From Rhizoctonia solani (Eukaryota; Basidiomycota; Agaricomycetes; Cantharellales; Ceratobasidiaceae), in the NCBI RefSeq assembly GCF_016906535.1, contig NC_057370.1:2294001-2358000 (forward strand): DNA of 64,000 nt. The letters are read 5' to 3'. Positions 36,722 through 49,690 of this stretch are shown one piece after another. The notes under the pieces were generated by a model, which saw only the letters and a program-made list of their open reading frames with translations, was not told the DNA's origin and made no database searches. A program made the position numbers and the translations under genes. Position 1 is the stretch's first letter, and every line of letters starts with the position of its first letter.

Positions 36722-38563
36722 TCAATGCATTTCTACGTCATTATCCCGCTGGTTACTCTTGGAAGCCGCGTTGATAAGTTCTCGGCGGACTTCTGGTCCA
36801 ATCTGCACATGTGGACGAGCACGTATCACGTCGAGCAATGAATCCCTCTGGTCAGGAGACAGATCTGATGCATATCTGTGCGACAAAGTAAGTTAGTGTC
36901 ACACAAGTGGAAAGTTTCCCTACCTTTGGCAGAAAACGAGCAAGCTTTGGTGCCATAAGACAGGCAGCTTATCACCATCGGCCCGGGATCCCTTGTGTGT
37001 ATTCGCTATCCTAATGAAGTGAAACACCAGCCCATCAACAACTTTGTAAGGGAGGGCGTATTTTTTATCCTAAAGGACATATTAGCTTAAATTTTGGCCG
37101 TGTGAAATGGCCCCACCAAAAGAATACGAATGAAGAGCGAGTTGGGTCCAGAGTAGTCCATGCTAGCTAGTCGCAAGAGCGCGGCGGCAGAATGCAGATT
37201 TGGCACGCTGACTTTCATGAGCACAGAAGCCACAATAGCTGCTTCTTTGAGCGTGCATCCTGTCTGGGGTTCCTTCATCATTACATGCGTTCAAATCTCT
37301 GGAAACGGCAACTAACCTCGCATAGAGGAAACACGATTCCCTTGAAAAATGCAGCAGGCTTGTACACCGCTTTCTTTAGCGCATCATATAGATGGACGTT
37401 TAGTTTCCCATTGATACGAATGTCATCTCGTACAGCTTCCAAAAGCACACCCTCCAGGTAGTGACGAACGGACTCTGGTTTGAGATTAGAGACCAACATC
37501 CTCGTAGCCGCATAATGGGCGTGAGCTGACGGGAAATGAGCGTAAGTGCTTCAGAGTTATGTGAGACTATGTCTGGACCTACGGGTCCATTCGTGGGGTT
37601 TGGTTAGAGCGAGAAGTCGGGCCCACTGAGGAAGAGATGGTAAGACCTTGAACGGTTTAGGGAGCTATTCGCAATATTGTTTCAGAAAAAGAAAGCAAAA
37701 CAGAGCGAACCGCTCACAGGTCCAGACTTGTAGTGATTTAACAGCTGCCCAACTCTACAGAAATGTTTTAGACATTGGAAACATGCGCGCTAAAAGATTT
37801 ACTTAGTATACACTTCGACAACCTTGGGGTTCAAGCCTTCAGCCGGATTGGGAGGCCCGGCTTTGGAGGGTAATTGTTTGAGCGCTCGTTCTATCACGCA
37901 GTAGAAGAGACATACCTTCCCTTGAATCGGGCTTGGCTGATATTCGTATTGTTTTGTTTTCTGTTCCTCCTGTTGCCGCTTCGGCAGCGTTGAGCTTTTC
38001 CATTATCATGTCAGCTAATGTCTTCCTTGTTTCGACGTTGGATGGCATGAGAGCGTCGAGTGCAGTCATATCTTCCGGGTCGATTTCCTAAAAGCGGTGT
38101 AAGCGATTATTCGACGAAGCTGCCAATTGTTTTTTTGACCTACCAGTTCCTCATATTCTTCCTCTGGGTATTCGTTTTCGTCATCATCATCGCTATATTG
38201 TGCAGCCGGAGACCTAGCGCTCCTAGTGTTGTCTAGTTGCTCGACGGAATCGGACTCTTCCTCAGCATCCTCTACACCACCTTCGTCAACCAAATCTAAC
38301 TCTTCTTGCTGGTCCTTTGCTAGGTCAAAGATCTTGCGAGAGGTCCTTTCGTCAAGCGCTGTCTAAATATTATTTGTTAAGTTTGGTTCGATCTGACTTG
38401 TTGACTTGCTCACCTCCAGTTCCTCCTGGTTCTCGCTCTTTCGCTTCTTGCCCCGTTTGTTGGTGCTAACACGGCCGAATTTAGCATAAGTTTCATCCTC
38501 GCCTATCTGGACATGAAGTGGGTCGTGGCGTGTTTTGTCCTTGGGAGTGGTTGCTCGTGGCAT
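36722..38563 (-). CDS. ENP1: Bystin / ENP1, 40S ribosome assembly factor
   Basis: Nucleolar factor for 18S rRNA processing and export of pre-40S particles. ATG 38561-38563 opens [20 protein letters not shown] and [20 protein letters not shown]. An acidic stretch follows ([36 protein letters not shown]), then [20 protein letters not shown] and [17 protein letters not shown]. The bystin core is seen in further exons: [107 protein letters not shown] and [20 protein letters not shown]. The last exons give [39 protein letters not shown] and [20 protein letters not shown], stop TGA 36722-36724. Order and content match the family over its whole length. It is divergent from the FMP42-like gene over 144 bp. 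Confidence 0.93.
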
Positions 38564-38707
38564 CTTGGAGTCGACGTGAAATGGGTCTCCGAGTGAGGGT
38601 TAGTGGTGTACTATGAAACTAATTAAAATATTTTCATCTGATCGACAATTGGAAATAGGGCTTATAAAATATGCTTCGGCCCGATCGGGCGCTTCCAAGA
38701 CTTGACT
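38564..38707. promoter_or_regulatory. Divergent promoter between bystin and the FMP42-like transporter
   Basis: 144 bp between the two start codons. Contains an AT-rich core (taattaaaatattttcatc near 38618) that may serve both directions. Confidence 0.55.
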
Positions 38708-40846
38708 ATGACGTTCAGCAAGTTGCGCTTGTTCCAAGTGCTGGTAGTGATATTTATCAAGTCAGTCGGCATTATTAACTGAGTTGATCAACTGAGTTTT
38801 AAACTACTCGCAACAGTCTCTTCACTACCGGAACCATATTTGGATTCGCAGGTTGGGTCATGTTCAGTAATTGGGGGACCTTGTTGACACTGTCCATCTC
38901 ATAGCACTCAAGCCTGCATTGATTCGTAAAGGTAAGTAAACCGATCTGACTATTTAATGAACTCAGTTCATGAATTATCTATATAGGCGTCTACTCGTGG
39001 TTATGCTCACACGATGAAAGCAACCCGGCGAGTTCTTGTAACGAACAGGTTTGTTGCCCCCTCCCCAGTGGTTGCACCACCCGCATTGATTAGTAATATT
39101 TCTAGGAACTACGACTTAATAACATGTTTGTGGTGTCCGTTGCACTTACCAACGTGAGAACAATCGCGCAGCGTTTATCTAGTGCTAAATATGAGCTAGA
39201 TGGTATCGTTACCCGCTGGATCGGTGCTAGACTGGATTGGTCCCACCAAAACAAGTATCATGGGGGCAACCCTTTATGGAATTGGATGTTTAGTTTTTGG
39301 GAACGGGTATATCCGGTGGCCATTTGGTGAGCTCAATTCACAATCATGTGTCGTGTTCATAAACAAACTTTTGTCTAGTACTCGATGGATATTATGCCGG
39401 CTTTTTCTTGCTAGCTATTGGCAGCCCCTTAATTTTTCTCTCGAGCTTTCACATCAGCAATGCATTCCCAGCACGCTCTGGTTTGATTTTAAGCTTTATC
39501 ATGGCTGCATTCAATGCCAGTAGCACAGCCTTTGTCCTGTTTGATTGGGTAGACAAGAAGTATGGCATTGTATTTTTCACCCCGGTAGCTATATTACTAA
39601 CAGGAAATTTTCACCAGAAGTGGAAATATGTCTATTCAAGCATGGTTCTGGTGCTACGCCCTCATTCCTGCACTGTATGCTTATGTATGCGGAGAGTTGT
39701 TGGCCTGCTAACTTTTAATTGACATAGGTTTATTGTGCTCCAGAGCCTGACCGGACCTCCCAATGCCTATCAAAAACAGATGGTTTCTCAGGAGAATCAA
39801 CTTTCAGATAACCCCGCTTCCGCAGTCACATACGGCACCATCTCAACCGGTGAGCCTTCTTCAGAACAACCTAGGCATCCGGACCCCAAGGACACATTTG
39901 TTGGAATCATGTCCGGAAGGCCTTTCATTGTACAATTATTCAGCCGGCATTTTGGGTAAACAGATACTTCACATTTCATAGCGTTGAGCTGGGGCTGACC
40001 CGTGCATTTTAGGCTTCTCTTACTATTTTTCTCGGTTTATGCGTGAGTTTCACGAAACTTTGGGTAACTTTGCATTAATGGCATAATTTAGTGATCGAGT
40101 TAACTGGGAGATTCAAACTATATCTGAGCAATTCTTGTTTTATTTGGCAAACCCCAATGATGCACTCCGAATGTCCAGCCTATTCTCGATCTTGCTCCCA
40201 CTTGGTGGCATCATCGGTGCGTTTGGCTGAGCGCTTGAACTATTCGTTTTCGGCTGATATCCTCTCAAGGAGTCCCAATTTTTGGATGGCTCCTTGACCA
40301 GCGCACTACGTTTGATGCATCGGCTGCCATACTGGTTATTGGAGTTTCGTATGGTGGATTGGGCATGACATCTCTGGTAGCAACTCAAATAGTATCAATC
40401 TCACTCTTTGTTGTGCTTAGACCGTTGTTATATATTTTTGGTGAGATTCTACTAGATTATTTTGAAGCAATTGGAGTTATTGACCTTTCGTTTATAGTTG
40501 GTGATTATTGTGGAAAGTAAGTACAATCGTGAAGTTATTATCGAAAGTTTTCTCAAACAACTCACAGAGCTTTCGGCTATAATACCTTTGGTCGAGTCTA
40601 TGGTAATGGGCATAATTGATATCAAAACTATAACTAACACATTCTGTAGGATTGGCGACTACTCTCGTTGGGTTATTCAGTTTGATACTCGGCCCAATCG
40701 ACAGTTTGGTCAAGAATCAACTGCATGGAAATTACAACCTAATCAACAGCGCATGGTTGATTTTAGGGCTCCTTAGCTCCTGGTTGCTTTGTTGGAGTAT
40801 TTATCGAGGGTCGCACACTAGACCTAGAGGGGATGCATTAGATTAG
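38708..40846 (+). CDS. FMP42-like major facilitator (SLC43-type) transporter
   Basis: Multi-pass transporter of the fungal FMP42 / SLC43 group; substrate unknown, amino acids are suspected for relatives. ATG 38708 gives MTFSKLRLFQVLVVIFIKS; then SLFTTGTIFGFAGW, and the MFS motif-A-like loop SLPAGSVLDWIGPTKTSIMG before TLYGIGCLVFGNGYIRWPF. Next exons: GYYAGFFLLAIGSPLIFLSS, FHISNAFPARSGLILSFIMA and AFNASSTAFVLFDWVDKKYG. SSFHISNAFP is the best family marker. The long central cytosolic loop includes ITGPPNAYQ-like and NPASAVTYGTISTGEPSSEQ. The second half has INWEIQTISEQFLFYLANPN, SSLFSILLPLGGIIGAFG, FDASAAILVIGVSYGGLGMT, then LATTLVGLFSLILGPIDSLV and a final TM (AWLILGLLSSWLLCWSIYRG), TAG 40844-40846. 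Several exon borders are not resolved, and there may be indels near 40020-40240. Confidence 0.75.
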
Positions 40847-41429
40847 CCGGATGGAACTATTTGTAACAAGCGTAATGATTGTGTCGATATTCAAGTTGTG
40901 ATTACTGTATCTATACAACTTATATTAATCCGTACTTTGAATCCCGGGGTCATCCCATGTATAGGATCGTAAGGTAACAGTCCTTGGAATCCAAGTCTCC
41001 TTCGATATAGCACCAAAGACCGGTTGCTTGCTACAGTCCTCTTCACATGACCTTGCGCACCATGCTGTTTCCCTTGGAAGAAGATATTACACGCATCATC
41101 GTGCTCCCTGCAGACACATTTTGATGGAATTTAATGGGTGTTTATCGTACTTGTAAGTACGCATGCTGTGGTTCTCGGGATCATGCTAGATCATTTTACC
41201 TACGACGAAGGCGCTAAACTGGCGCCTCGCGTCTCGCGATAGCCTGCCAGCGTTCACACTCATATTTTCGTTGCTCAAAGAAGTCACATGTTTTATAGCC
41301 GATATTTTTCTCGTGCCGAACTGGGCCCGGAAGCTCCATCTTTTACTTATCATCAGCAGGAAGGGGTGGGCTGAGTTAGTAGTATATAAACCTCCATGTA
41401 GAGATGGGTCCTCTACAACATCGGCAGTC
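40847..41429. other. Intergenic region upstream of the first CDH-like gene
   Basis: 3' region of the transporter and promoter of the flavoenzyme. A TATA element tatataaa is at 41383-41390, 40 bp before the ATG. No gene seen. Confidence 0.5.
41383..41390 (+). promoter_or_regulatory. TATA box of the CDH-like gene
   Basis: tatataaa 40 bp upstream of the ATG at 41430; short leader, typical of strongly regulated secreted-enzyme genes. Confidence 0.5.
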
Positions 41430-43551
<2,122 letters not shown>

Positions 43552-44070
43552 ACGAGGTTAGGCCTCCTTGTCCATAACATCCCCACTAAATTATATAAAG
43601 TCTATTTTGATTTAAGACGATACACGTTTAGTTGATGTGTAGAACGAGTGCAGCTGCTTTAAGTATATGGGTCGCACTGGCGGCACTTCGGCTGTCCTCC
43701 ATCAGGAGAAGGAAGCAGGTCTTTGCCTGTTTAAAGAGGAAAATGAGTCAAAGAATGCAATAAAAATATCGAGCATCCCCCCCCCCAAGGACAAACAGAT
43801 CATTAGTCCCTCTACCTCAAAATCGAGATAAGCGTTTTCCCTTATCTATGCACATCTGGATGGAGAAGGATAGATTGATGACATGTAAGTCTAGGTAGGA
43901 TTAAGCCGTCGATACACTGTCCACATCGCTCCCACGATATCTGGCACTATGCCCAGAATCCAGAGCTCCCTAATCATAATCTATTAACCATTTAAATGGC
44001 TTCCCGTGAACCCGGCCCATTCATGCACACTTGTTGATCATGACATGGTAAAAAGACAAGAAAATACAAA
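43552..44070. other. Intergenic region between CDH-like gene and tRNA-Arg
   Basis: Contains a run of ten C at about 43777-43786, itself a likely source of sequencing error, and the Pol III terminator of the tRNA gene at its right end. No coding gene seen. Confidence 0.5.
44066..44070 (-). terminator. Pol III terminator of tRNA-Arg
   Basis: Five A on the plus strand immediately after the tRNA 3' end, so TTTTT in the transcript direction; further T-runs follow. Confidence 0.7.
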
Positions 44071-44159
44071 AACCCACCGCGGGGCTCGAACCCGCAGCCT
44101 CCAGATTTACTTAAGCCAAAGCCTAGAAGTCTGGCGCGCCACCATTGCGCCAGGCGGGC
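44071..44159 (-). tRNA. tRNA-Arg (anticodon UCU) with 17-nt intron
   Basis: Read on the minus strand. The acceptor stem GCCCGCC pairs with GGTGGGT using two G-U pairs. The D arm is GCGC/GCGC with loop AATGGTG, the anticodon stem CCAGA/TCTGG, and the T arm GCGGG-TTCGAGC-CCCGC. The anticodon loop is CTTCTA plus A, so the anticodon is TCT (44125-44127), decoding AGA. A 17-nt intron (44107-44123) sits one base 3' of the anticodon, the canonical place. B-box GGTTCGAGCCC is perfect. A T-run just downstream (44066-44070) ends transcription. Confidence 0.95.
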
Positions 44160-44437
44160 TTGCAGAGTAATAGGATTAGCTTTAGTAGAAATGATCAAAC
44201 CACAGGTGCATATAAGATAAAGTTTTGTACAGCTTTTCCTTCTGCACTCTCCTCTTTTCGACAATGTTTTGCATATGAAGTATTTGGTATTTGATCCTCA
44301 ACCCAGTCTGTAAGCTATTAACAGTAAAAGCGACACAACTAAAGCAACAAACAACAGGCTACATGGTACAGCGTGAATAAGACACAGAAAAGCAATAAGC
44401 AGAGCATTAACCAACAAACGAACCAAGACGAGCTGCA

Positions 44438-46007
44438 CTAGTCGTCTTCCTCAGAGTCAGAGTCGGAGTCAGAGTCGTCTGAATCCGTTTCTGGTCAGGA
44501 TTAGTATCGGTATTTACAAGTTTGTTTGAAGGAAACTCACCTCCGTCTTGGCGTACTTCTTGGGCTAACTCTTGTTGGAACGCCTGAGCATCAAACACGG
44601 CTTCACCATACCCTTCTTCCTCTTCCTCTTCCTCTTCCTCTTCTTCTTCCTCTTCTTCTTCGCTCTCCTCGCTACTTTCCTTATCGAGCACATTCCGCAT
44701 CTCATTCTGCATCTCAGCTTCCAGCTCACTTTGAGCACCGGGAACGATTTCTTCAAACTCTTCGTCTTCGGAATCTGGGTTCGACTGGACAGGGGGCGCG
44801 GCGGGAACCGGGCGGGGAGGGGGTTCTCGATGCTGGTGTTGTTTTGGTGCAGCCTTGGGAAAGATAATTCCCCCAACACCAGGGCGTCCTGATGATGATG
44901 ACTTGTTCTGCGCTTTCCTCGCTGGCGGATCTCGGGCACCACCGAGTGATGGGCCAAAGTCAATAACCTCCTCATCCGGATCGGTTGTAGTAAATGCGCT
45001 CGTTTTGGCTGTCGCTCGCTTGTGAATTGTGGTAGGGACCGCGTCCCAAGGTAATATTCCTTCTGGCTCAGCATCAACCTCGCCTGCTTCAAGTTCTTCA
45101 GTTGGAGTAGCAGCGTCAATTTCCATCAGGTCTGGCTGCACAGGCGCAGGTACAGCAACAGGCTCGAGTTCGAGTTCAAGTTCGCCTTCTTCAGCTTCCT
45201 CCTTGACGGCTGCTGGTGGTGGAGTGGGCGGGGGTGCCGGTTTGACTTTCGGTCGTTTAGTTTTCTGCGTAACTGATGGTCGTTTCGTCGAATCGACAGT
45301 AGCTTCTGTACCAGTTTTAGGTAGTCGAAGGGGAGCAGGAGGAGCGGGAGTGGAAGAAGCTTTAGGAATAGCAGGAATAGGAAGAGGCTGAGTTGCCGGA
45401 GAAGCTTTAGAACGGGAACGGGATGCTGCCTTGGAGGCAGCACGATCGTAAGTCAGAACAACGCTGCTATCTGCTTCATACATAGTAAAAGCCTGCATCG
45501 ACTGCGTTAGAACGTATTACTGTGTAGGGTAGAATCACATACGCCTGTTGTGGGGTCAAATATCATAAATACATCCAACTCTTTTGTCGCTTGCTCGACT
45601 GCCGTAAAAAGATGTTTATCCTCCTGCTGTACAGGACAACTGATCAGCTGTGTCAACTAACCTGCTGCTAACCACTTACGTTAGGACCCAGCAATTCTAC
45701 GTCAAGCGCCACCCCTCCATCACCAGTCGCCCGTGGGGGATTGGGCATCTGAACCTTGCCCGGTTTCCGAACATCGATAGACTCTGGCTTGAAGTAATCT
45801 GTGCCACATCAGTTCTCGGAACGAATGAGCCGGCACAATCACAGGCGAAAACTCACACTTGAAGCTGTGATACGAGCTCTGGGCTGGGTTCTTCCGATGC
45901 TGCGCTGGCTCAAGCATTCGGAGTGCACTGTCATCGAGGTTAACGGTACACCGGCCTTCGGGGATAGTCACACCAGCTCCCCATGATTTTGCCTCTATCT
46001 GAGCCAT
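44438..46007 (-). CDS. EAF-type (ELL-associated factor) transcription elongation protein
   Basis: Partner of ELL that supports RNA polymerase II elongation in the nucleus. ATG 46005-46007 gives MAQIEAKSWGAGVTIPEGRC, then DDSALRMLEPAQHRKNPAQS and SYHSFKY, spliced to FKPESIDVRKPGKVQMPNPP, VALDVELLGPN and EDKHLFTAVEQATKELDVFM, IFDPTTG and AFTMYEADSSVVLTYDRAAS. This N-terminal EAF domain (about 130 residues) is well matched. The rest is a disordered Pro/Glu/Ser tail with many acidic patches (PTEELEAGEVDAEPEGILPW, SEESEEEEEEEEEEEEEE). The last intron (donor at GGAG-GTGAGT, acceptor before AAACGG) leads to a short exon ETDSDDSDSDSDSEEDD and TAG 44438-44440; reading through instead gives a non-acidic shadow. 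The gene is 279 bp from the tRNA. Confidence 0.88.
44600..44690. repeat. TTC/CTC microsatellite coding for a poly-Glu tract in the EAF gene
   Basis: Interrupted repeats of ttcctc and ttcttc units; on the minus strand they code for about 18 consecutive Glu. Confidence 0.85.
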
Positions 46008-46200
46008 GCCGCTGATGGTGGTGGTGGTAGTTCGAGTTGCGCTGATGCCGCACAACCAAGGCGTCGGAAACTGATCGACAAGGACCCTGGACGCGGCGCC
46101 AACAACATGATAAAACAAAATAAAATCCCTTAACAAACCCCCAATGATTATAGTATTCTACAAAAGGCCCATCGAACCCAAACAATAATGTGTACTGCTT

Positions 46201-49200
46201 TTAGTGAACATCTTCTGGTGTTGCATATTTCACCGGCACATCTTTCGCTTTGCGTTCGAGGTCCTCGAGGCGCTCATAACGGCCCACTTGGACCGGCAGA
46301 TTAACAAGTGAGTCACCTGGGTTCAGCCAATCTCGTTAGTTTTCCCTTTATGGGAGTCCTGGGACTTGTTACTTGCCTTCGATAGCGGCTATCCAAGAAA
46401 ACACCCCGAAGTCTCTTCTCGGTAATCCGAGAGGCAGGCGAGGTACGAATATTGCGACCACAAAGCCCAGTACCAATGTAACTAGGAAAGAGTATGAGTT
46501 ACTACTAGGCTATCTTGACCAGCGCTTGGGTAGAGCACGTTACCTATCAAGATGACAATCAGCCAGACAAGATAGATCTTGGTATATGCGAGGGTCTGGG
46601 GTTGATTAGTACACCAAACTAATGAGCCTTTGGAACAATAAATAAGCACATACCTTATCAGTGTACTTATGTGCCACCACTGGTTGGCTTCCAACAAGAT
46701 AGGGGAGCTGATACAGAATGTCACCAACATACCTCTCCATATGTACACCCTAACTCACTAAATGCTGACAATCGACATCCCCGAGGACATCCTGCAACTC
46801 GGCTGCGGCGAGCTTCGTATAATTCTTTGGCTCCGAGTTCCCAGTGAACGAAACGACCTAACGACATATTTAGTATTTTGCACCATTCCCAAATTTGTAC
46901 ATACCGTTGGATTGGGAACATAGCGTTGGTCTCTCCCATTATCTTTTATCATCACATTACGGGAATTGAAATGTGCGTTAGAGAAAACCGTCCATTTTCC
47001 AACCGAATTTATACCACGCTGGACACCCTTAATCCACTCCCCTTCCATCTTTTTGCCTGTAGTGTTAAATTGAGCCCCGCTGTACAAGTAACCTAGAGTA
47101 GTGGGAAGTCCAGCAGTCTACCAAAGGTCAAGTAAGCGGACAGGTAACAGATTCGGGTGAACGACATACGTTGTTGTAAGCATCCAATGTATGAGCCCTT
47201 ATTTCTGAGACGCACAATGCTGCATCGAGTCCAATACGAGTTCCGTTGTTGCCGCCAGGGACGTACTGTGGGAACTGACCCTGGGGAGTATAAGTCTCGT
47301 TTAAACGGACTAATATTATTTCAAGCATCGTCCACCCTTTTCCGGCATCACCTGTATCGAGAGCCGCTGACTTGAATTGGTGTGCCACGCCATTGTCCCA
47401 CCATTTACCTGTGGTAAGTGTTTAAATGCTAATGTTGTAAAGCTTCGAGAGAAGACAACGTACTCATCAATCCTACATCACTCTCTATTATACCAGCAGG
47501 AGGCTCATCTCCTGGACTCATCTCCTTGGCAAAGTCGATCGGAGGCAGTTGGGCTAAACTCATATTCGAAATCTCGGCGTACTTTAATAGGCCTAAGATG
47601 GCAGCCTTTGTCACGTACGCATACGTAAGGTTTTCCGTTGTGTTGCGTTTGGGATCACTGGAGTGTGACATTATTTTAAGGGAAATCTATCAGGCTTATC
47701 CATTCGAAACTCACATGACGAGGCCATTATCAGGTATCTCCTCCATAGTCTGGCATATAGTCCGCTCGCCCCACCTTGGCCACCTAAGTGTTTGTCCCAT
47801 AGCCATAGTACGTGCTTCGCTAGGATTCCTATTCGTGGCAGTTGCATTCGCCCATACAGCCGTGCTGTTCGGGAAAAAAGTTCCGAATCCAGTTCCACCA
47901 GGTACGAGTTGACGGGTGTATGTCTCGGCAAAATGCAGCACGTCTTCTCCAGAGCCATCTGGACGTGGGACTCTAAACGACCGGTCTTTAGGGAGGTGTG
48001 CAGCTGCAGAGAAGGGAGTGAGTGACCATGTAGATTCGTATCCCTGGAACCAGAGTGTATGAGCAGAGATCTGGATTAACTGAGGCACACATACCACGAA
48101 TGTTGATACGAGAGCGCCTGCTCTCTCAACATCTGCGGGGGACAGATCCCCTATGACTGTCACCTCACTGTAAACGTCAGATTGTATCTTCCGAGTTGGT
48201 CAGTGGATGACTTAATTGCATATGAGCGATACAACATACGAATTGTTGGGTGTATATATCGACAACTCGACCAAATGCGAACACTAATCCCGCAGAGACT
48301 GTGACAGTGAGTAGGAATAAGACGATATACAAGGACCACGGTGCGCCACTGGCAATGCGATAAGTCACCGACACTGTTGCCCAAGTAACGATACGGCTCA
48401 CTCATATTCCTTCCTGCGGGATCTGCCAGTTCCTCGGTGCTTGAACCATCGCCGATAAAGCAATAAGATAGCCGCCCAAGGACTGTCGGGGTTGGCAGTA
48501 TGATAATTCAACTGGCTTAGAGTGACGCCACCCATGCCCCCGCCCATAGATTCATGAACGATAGTGGCCCATACTGCCTAATTAGTCCAATGAACCGAAG
48601 AGAAAGTACTCGAATGAACTCACAGGCTGCTTCGATACCTCTTCTGGCGAGATCTAATAAACTCACGCTCAAACTAAGCCCTACGGCACCAGCGATGCCT
48701 CCAACAATAACTCGCGCCCAGAACATAGAGAGCCCATCAGCTACGGGGGATAGGTAATATATTATAGGAAAAGCAGCGATGCTTTGGCAGCAGTAAGATT
48801 TGGGGTGCTTATCGGCCAGAATTGACGCACCAGAGAAGGGTATGGATGATCAAAGGCATGACCGGGGCTGGTTCGAATCGGGCCAGCCATCCAGTGCCAC
48901 CGGCGAGCCCAGGTGGAACAGGGCTTAGGGGTAGAGGTGTACTAGGTAATATTGTCGAATGGCGTTTATTGGTACCTGTGGAACGACGACGAAGATTGAA
49001 GAGCGGAACCGAATCATTGTCGTCTTGTACATGTTGGCTGTATGGATCAGTGTATTCATCTCGCTCATCGGCAGAATTGACTATTTCATATGACCCTCGT
49101 CTGTCTTGTTGCTCAACGATGACTGGAGGGGGTCTATGTCCGACATATCCATAAGGTGGTATGAGATTTGCTCGTAATTGTGGATCGTAACTCTGCTGGT

Positions 49201-49324
49201 GGTGAGTGAGAGGCTAATTTCGGTGAACGGAAATGGAGTGATGACTTACTGGCTGGTAGTTGGTAGACAATAGCTGGGGACTATCCGAGGCAGGAAGAGA
49301 CGTAGTCGAATGGCCTGCCTCCAT
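46201..49324 (-). CDS. Large uncharacterised multi-pass membrane protein
   Basis: Not recognised. ATG 49322-49324 opens MEAGHSTTSLPASDSPQLL. A cytosolic leader follows, rich in Pro/Asp (PPYGYVGHRPPPVIVEQQDR). TM1 is ARVIVGGIAGAVGLSLSVSL near 48700. Another TM is YIVLFLLTVTVSAGLVFAFG near 48310. The long middle part (about 400 residues) has many N-glycosylation-type sites (NSTAVWANATATN, NTTENLTYAYVT, LNETYTPQG, NNGTRIGLD) and looks extracellular or lumenal; blocks include LTPFSAAAHLPKDRSFRVPR, HFAETYTRQLVPGGTGFGTF, AGKGWTMLEIILVRLNETYT and KWTVFSNAHFNSRNVMIKDN. A final TM (KIYLVWLIVILI then LVLGFVVAIFVPRLPLGLPR) precedes a short tail ending EDVH with TAA 46201-46203. About ten introns. The layout, a glycosylated domain between TM helices, is clear but no family is evident. 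Confidence 0.65.
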
Positions 49325-49690
49325 GACGCAGGGAACAGATACAGTCGGTTTGAACCCACCGTGACAGGGTCGAGGCGAGGACCTAATTTAAACCCGGAGA
49401 CTTAAACCAATTATGGACACGGAGGTGTGCCACTCAAGCTCCAATTGAATGACGATACAAAGTACACTGCCCACGCGAGCTCAAAGCGTATCTATCAAGG
49501 AAAGTCCTGCTCCGGGCGGTATCCACAGCACAAGCTCGTGAATCCTTTGATTGACGCCCAAGAGCACCCCCAAGAGGTATTGATCTGTCCTACGAGCTAT
49601 GACTAATCATTAATTTGAAATATATTCTATGGCGCCAAGTTTTCTTTCAATTGTTTACTTTGCCGATCACCACCAGCCCAGCCTGTCGAT
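49325..49690. promoter_or_regulatory. Divergent promoter between the membrane protein and NOP9
   Basis: 366 bp separate the start codons. The stretch before NOP9 holds ttgtttactttgccgatcacc and a tct/aac-rich segment. No other feature stands out. Confidence 0.5.

Noticed and set aside
43770..43790. Run of ten C considered as a regulatory element
   Set aside because: A lone homopolymer with no context; more likely just a sequencing-prone tract.
44565..45443. Lys/Arg- and Leu-rich frames over the EAF tail
   Set aside because: Alternate-frame readings of the poly-Glu microsatellite.
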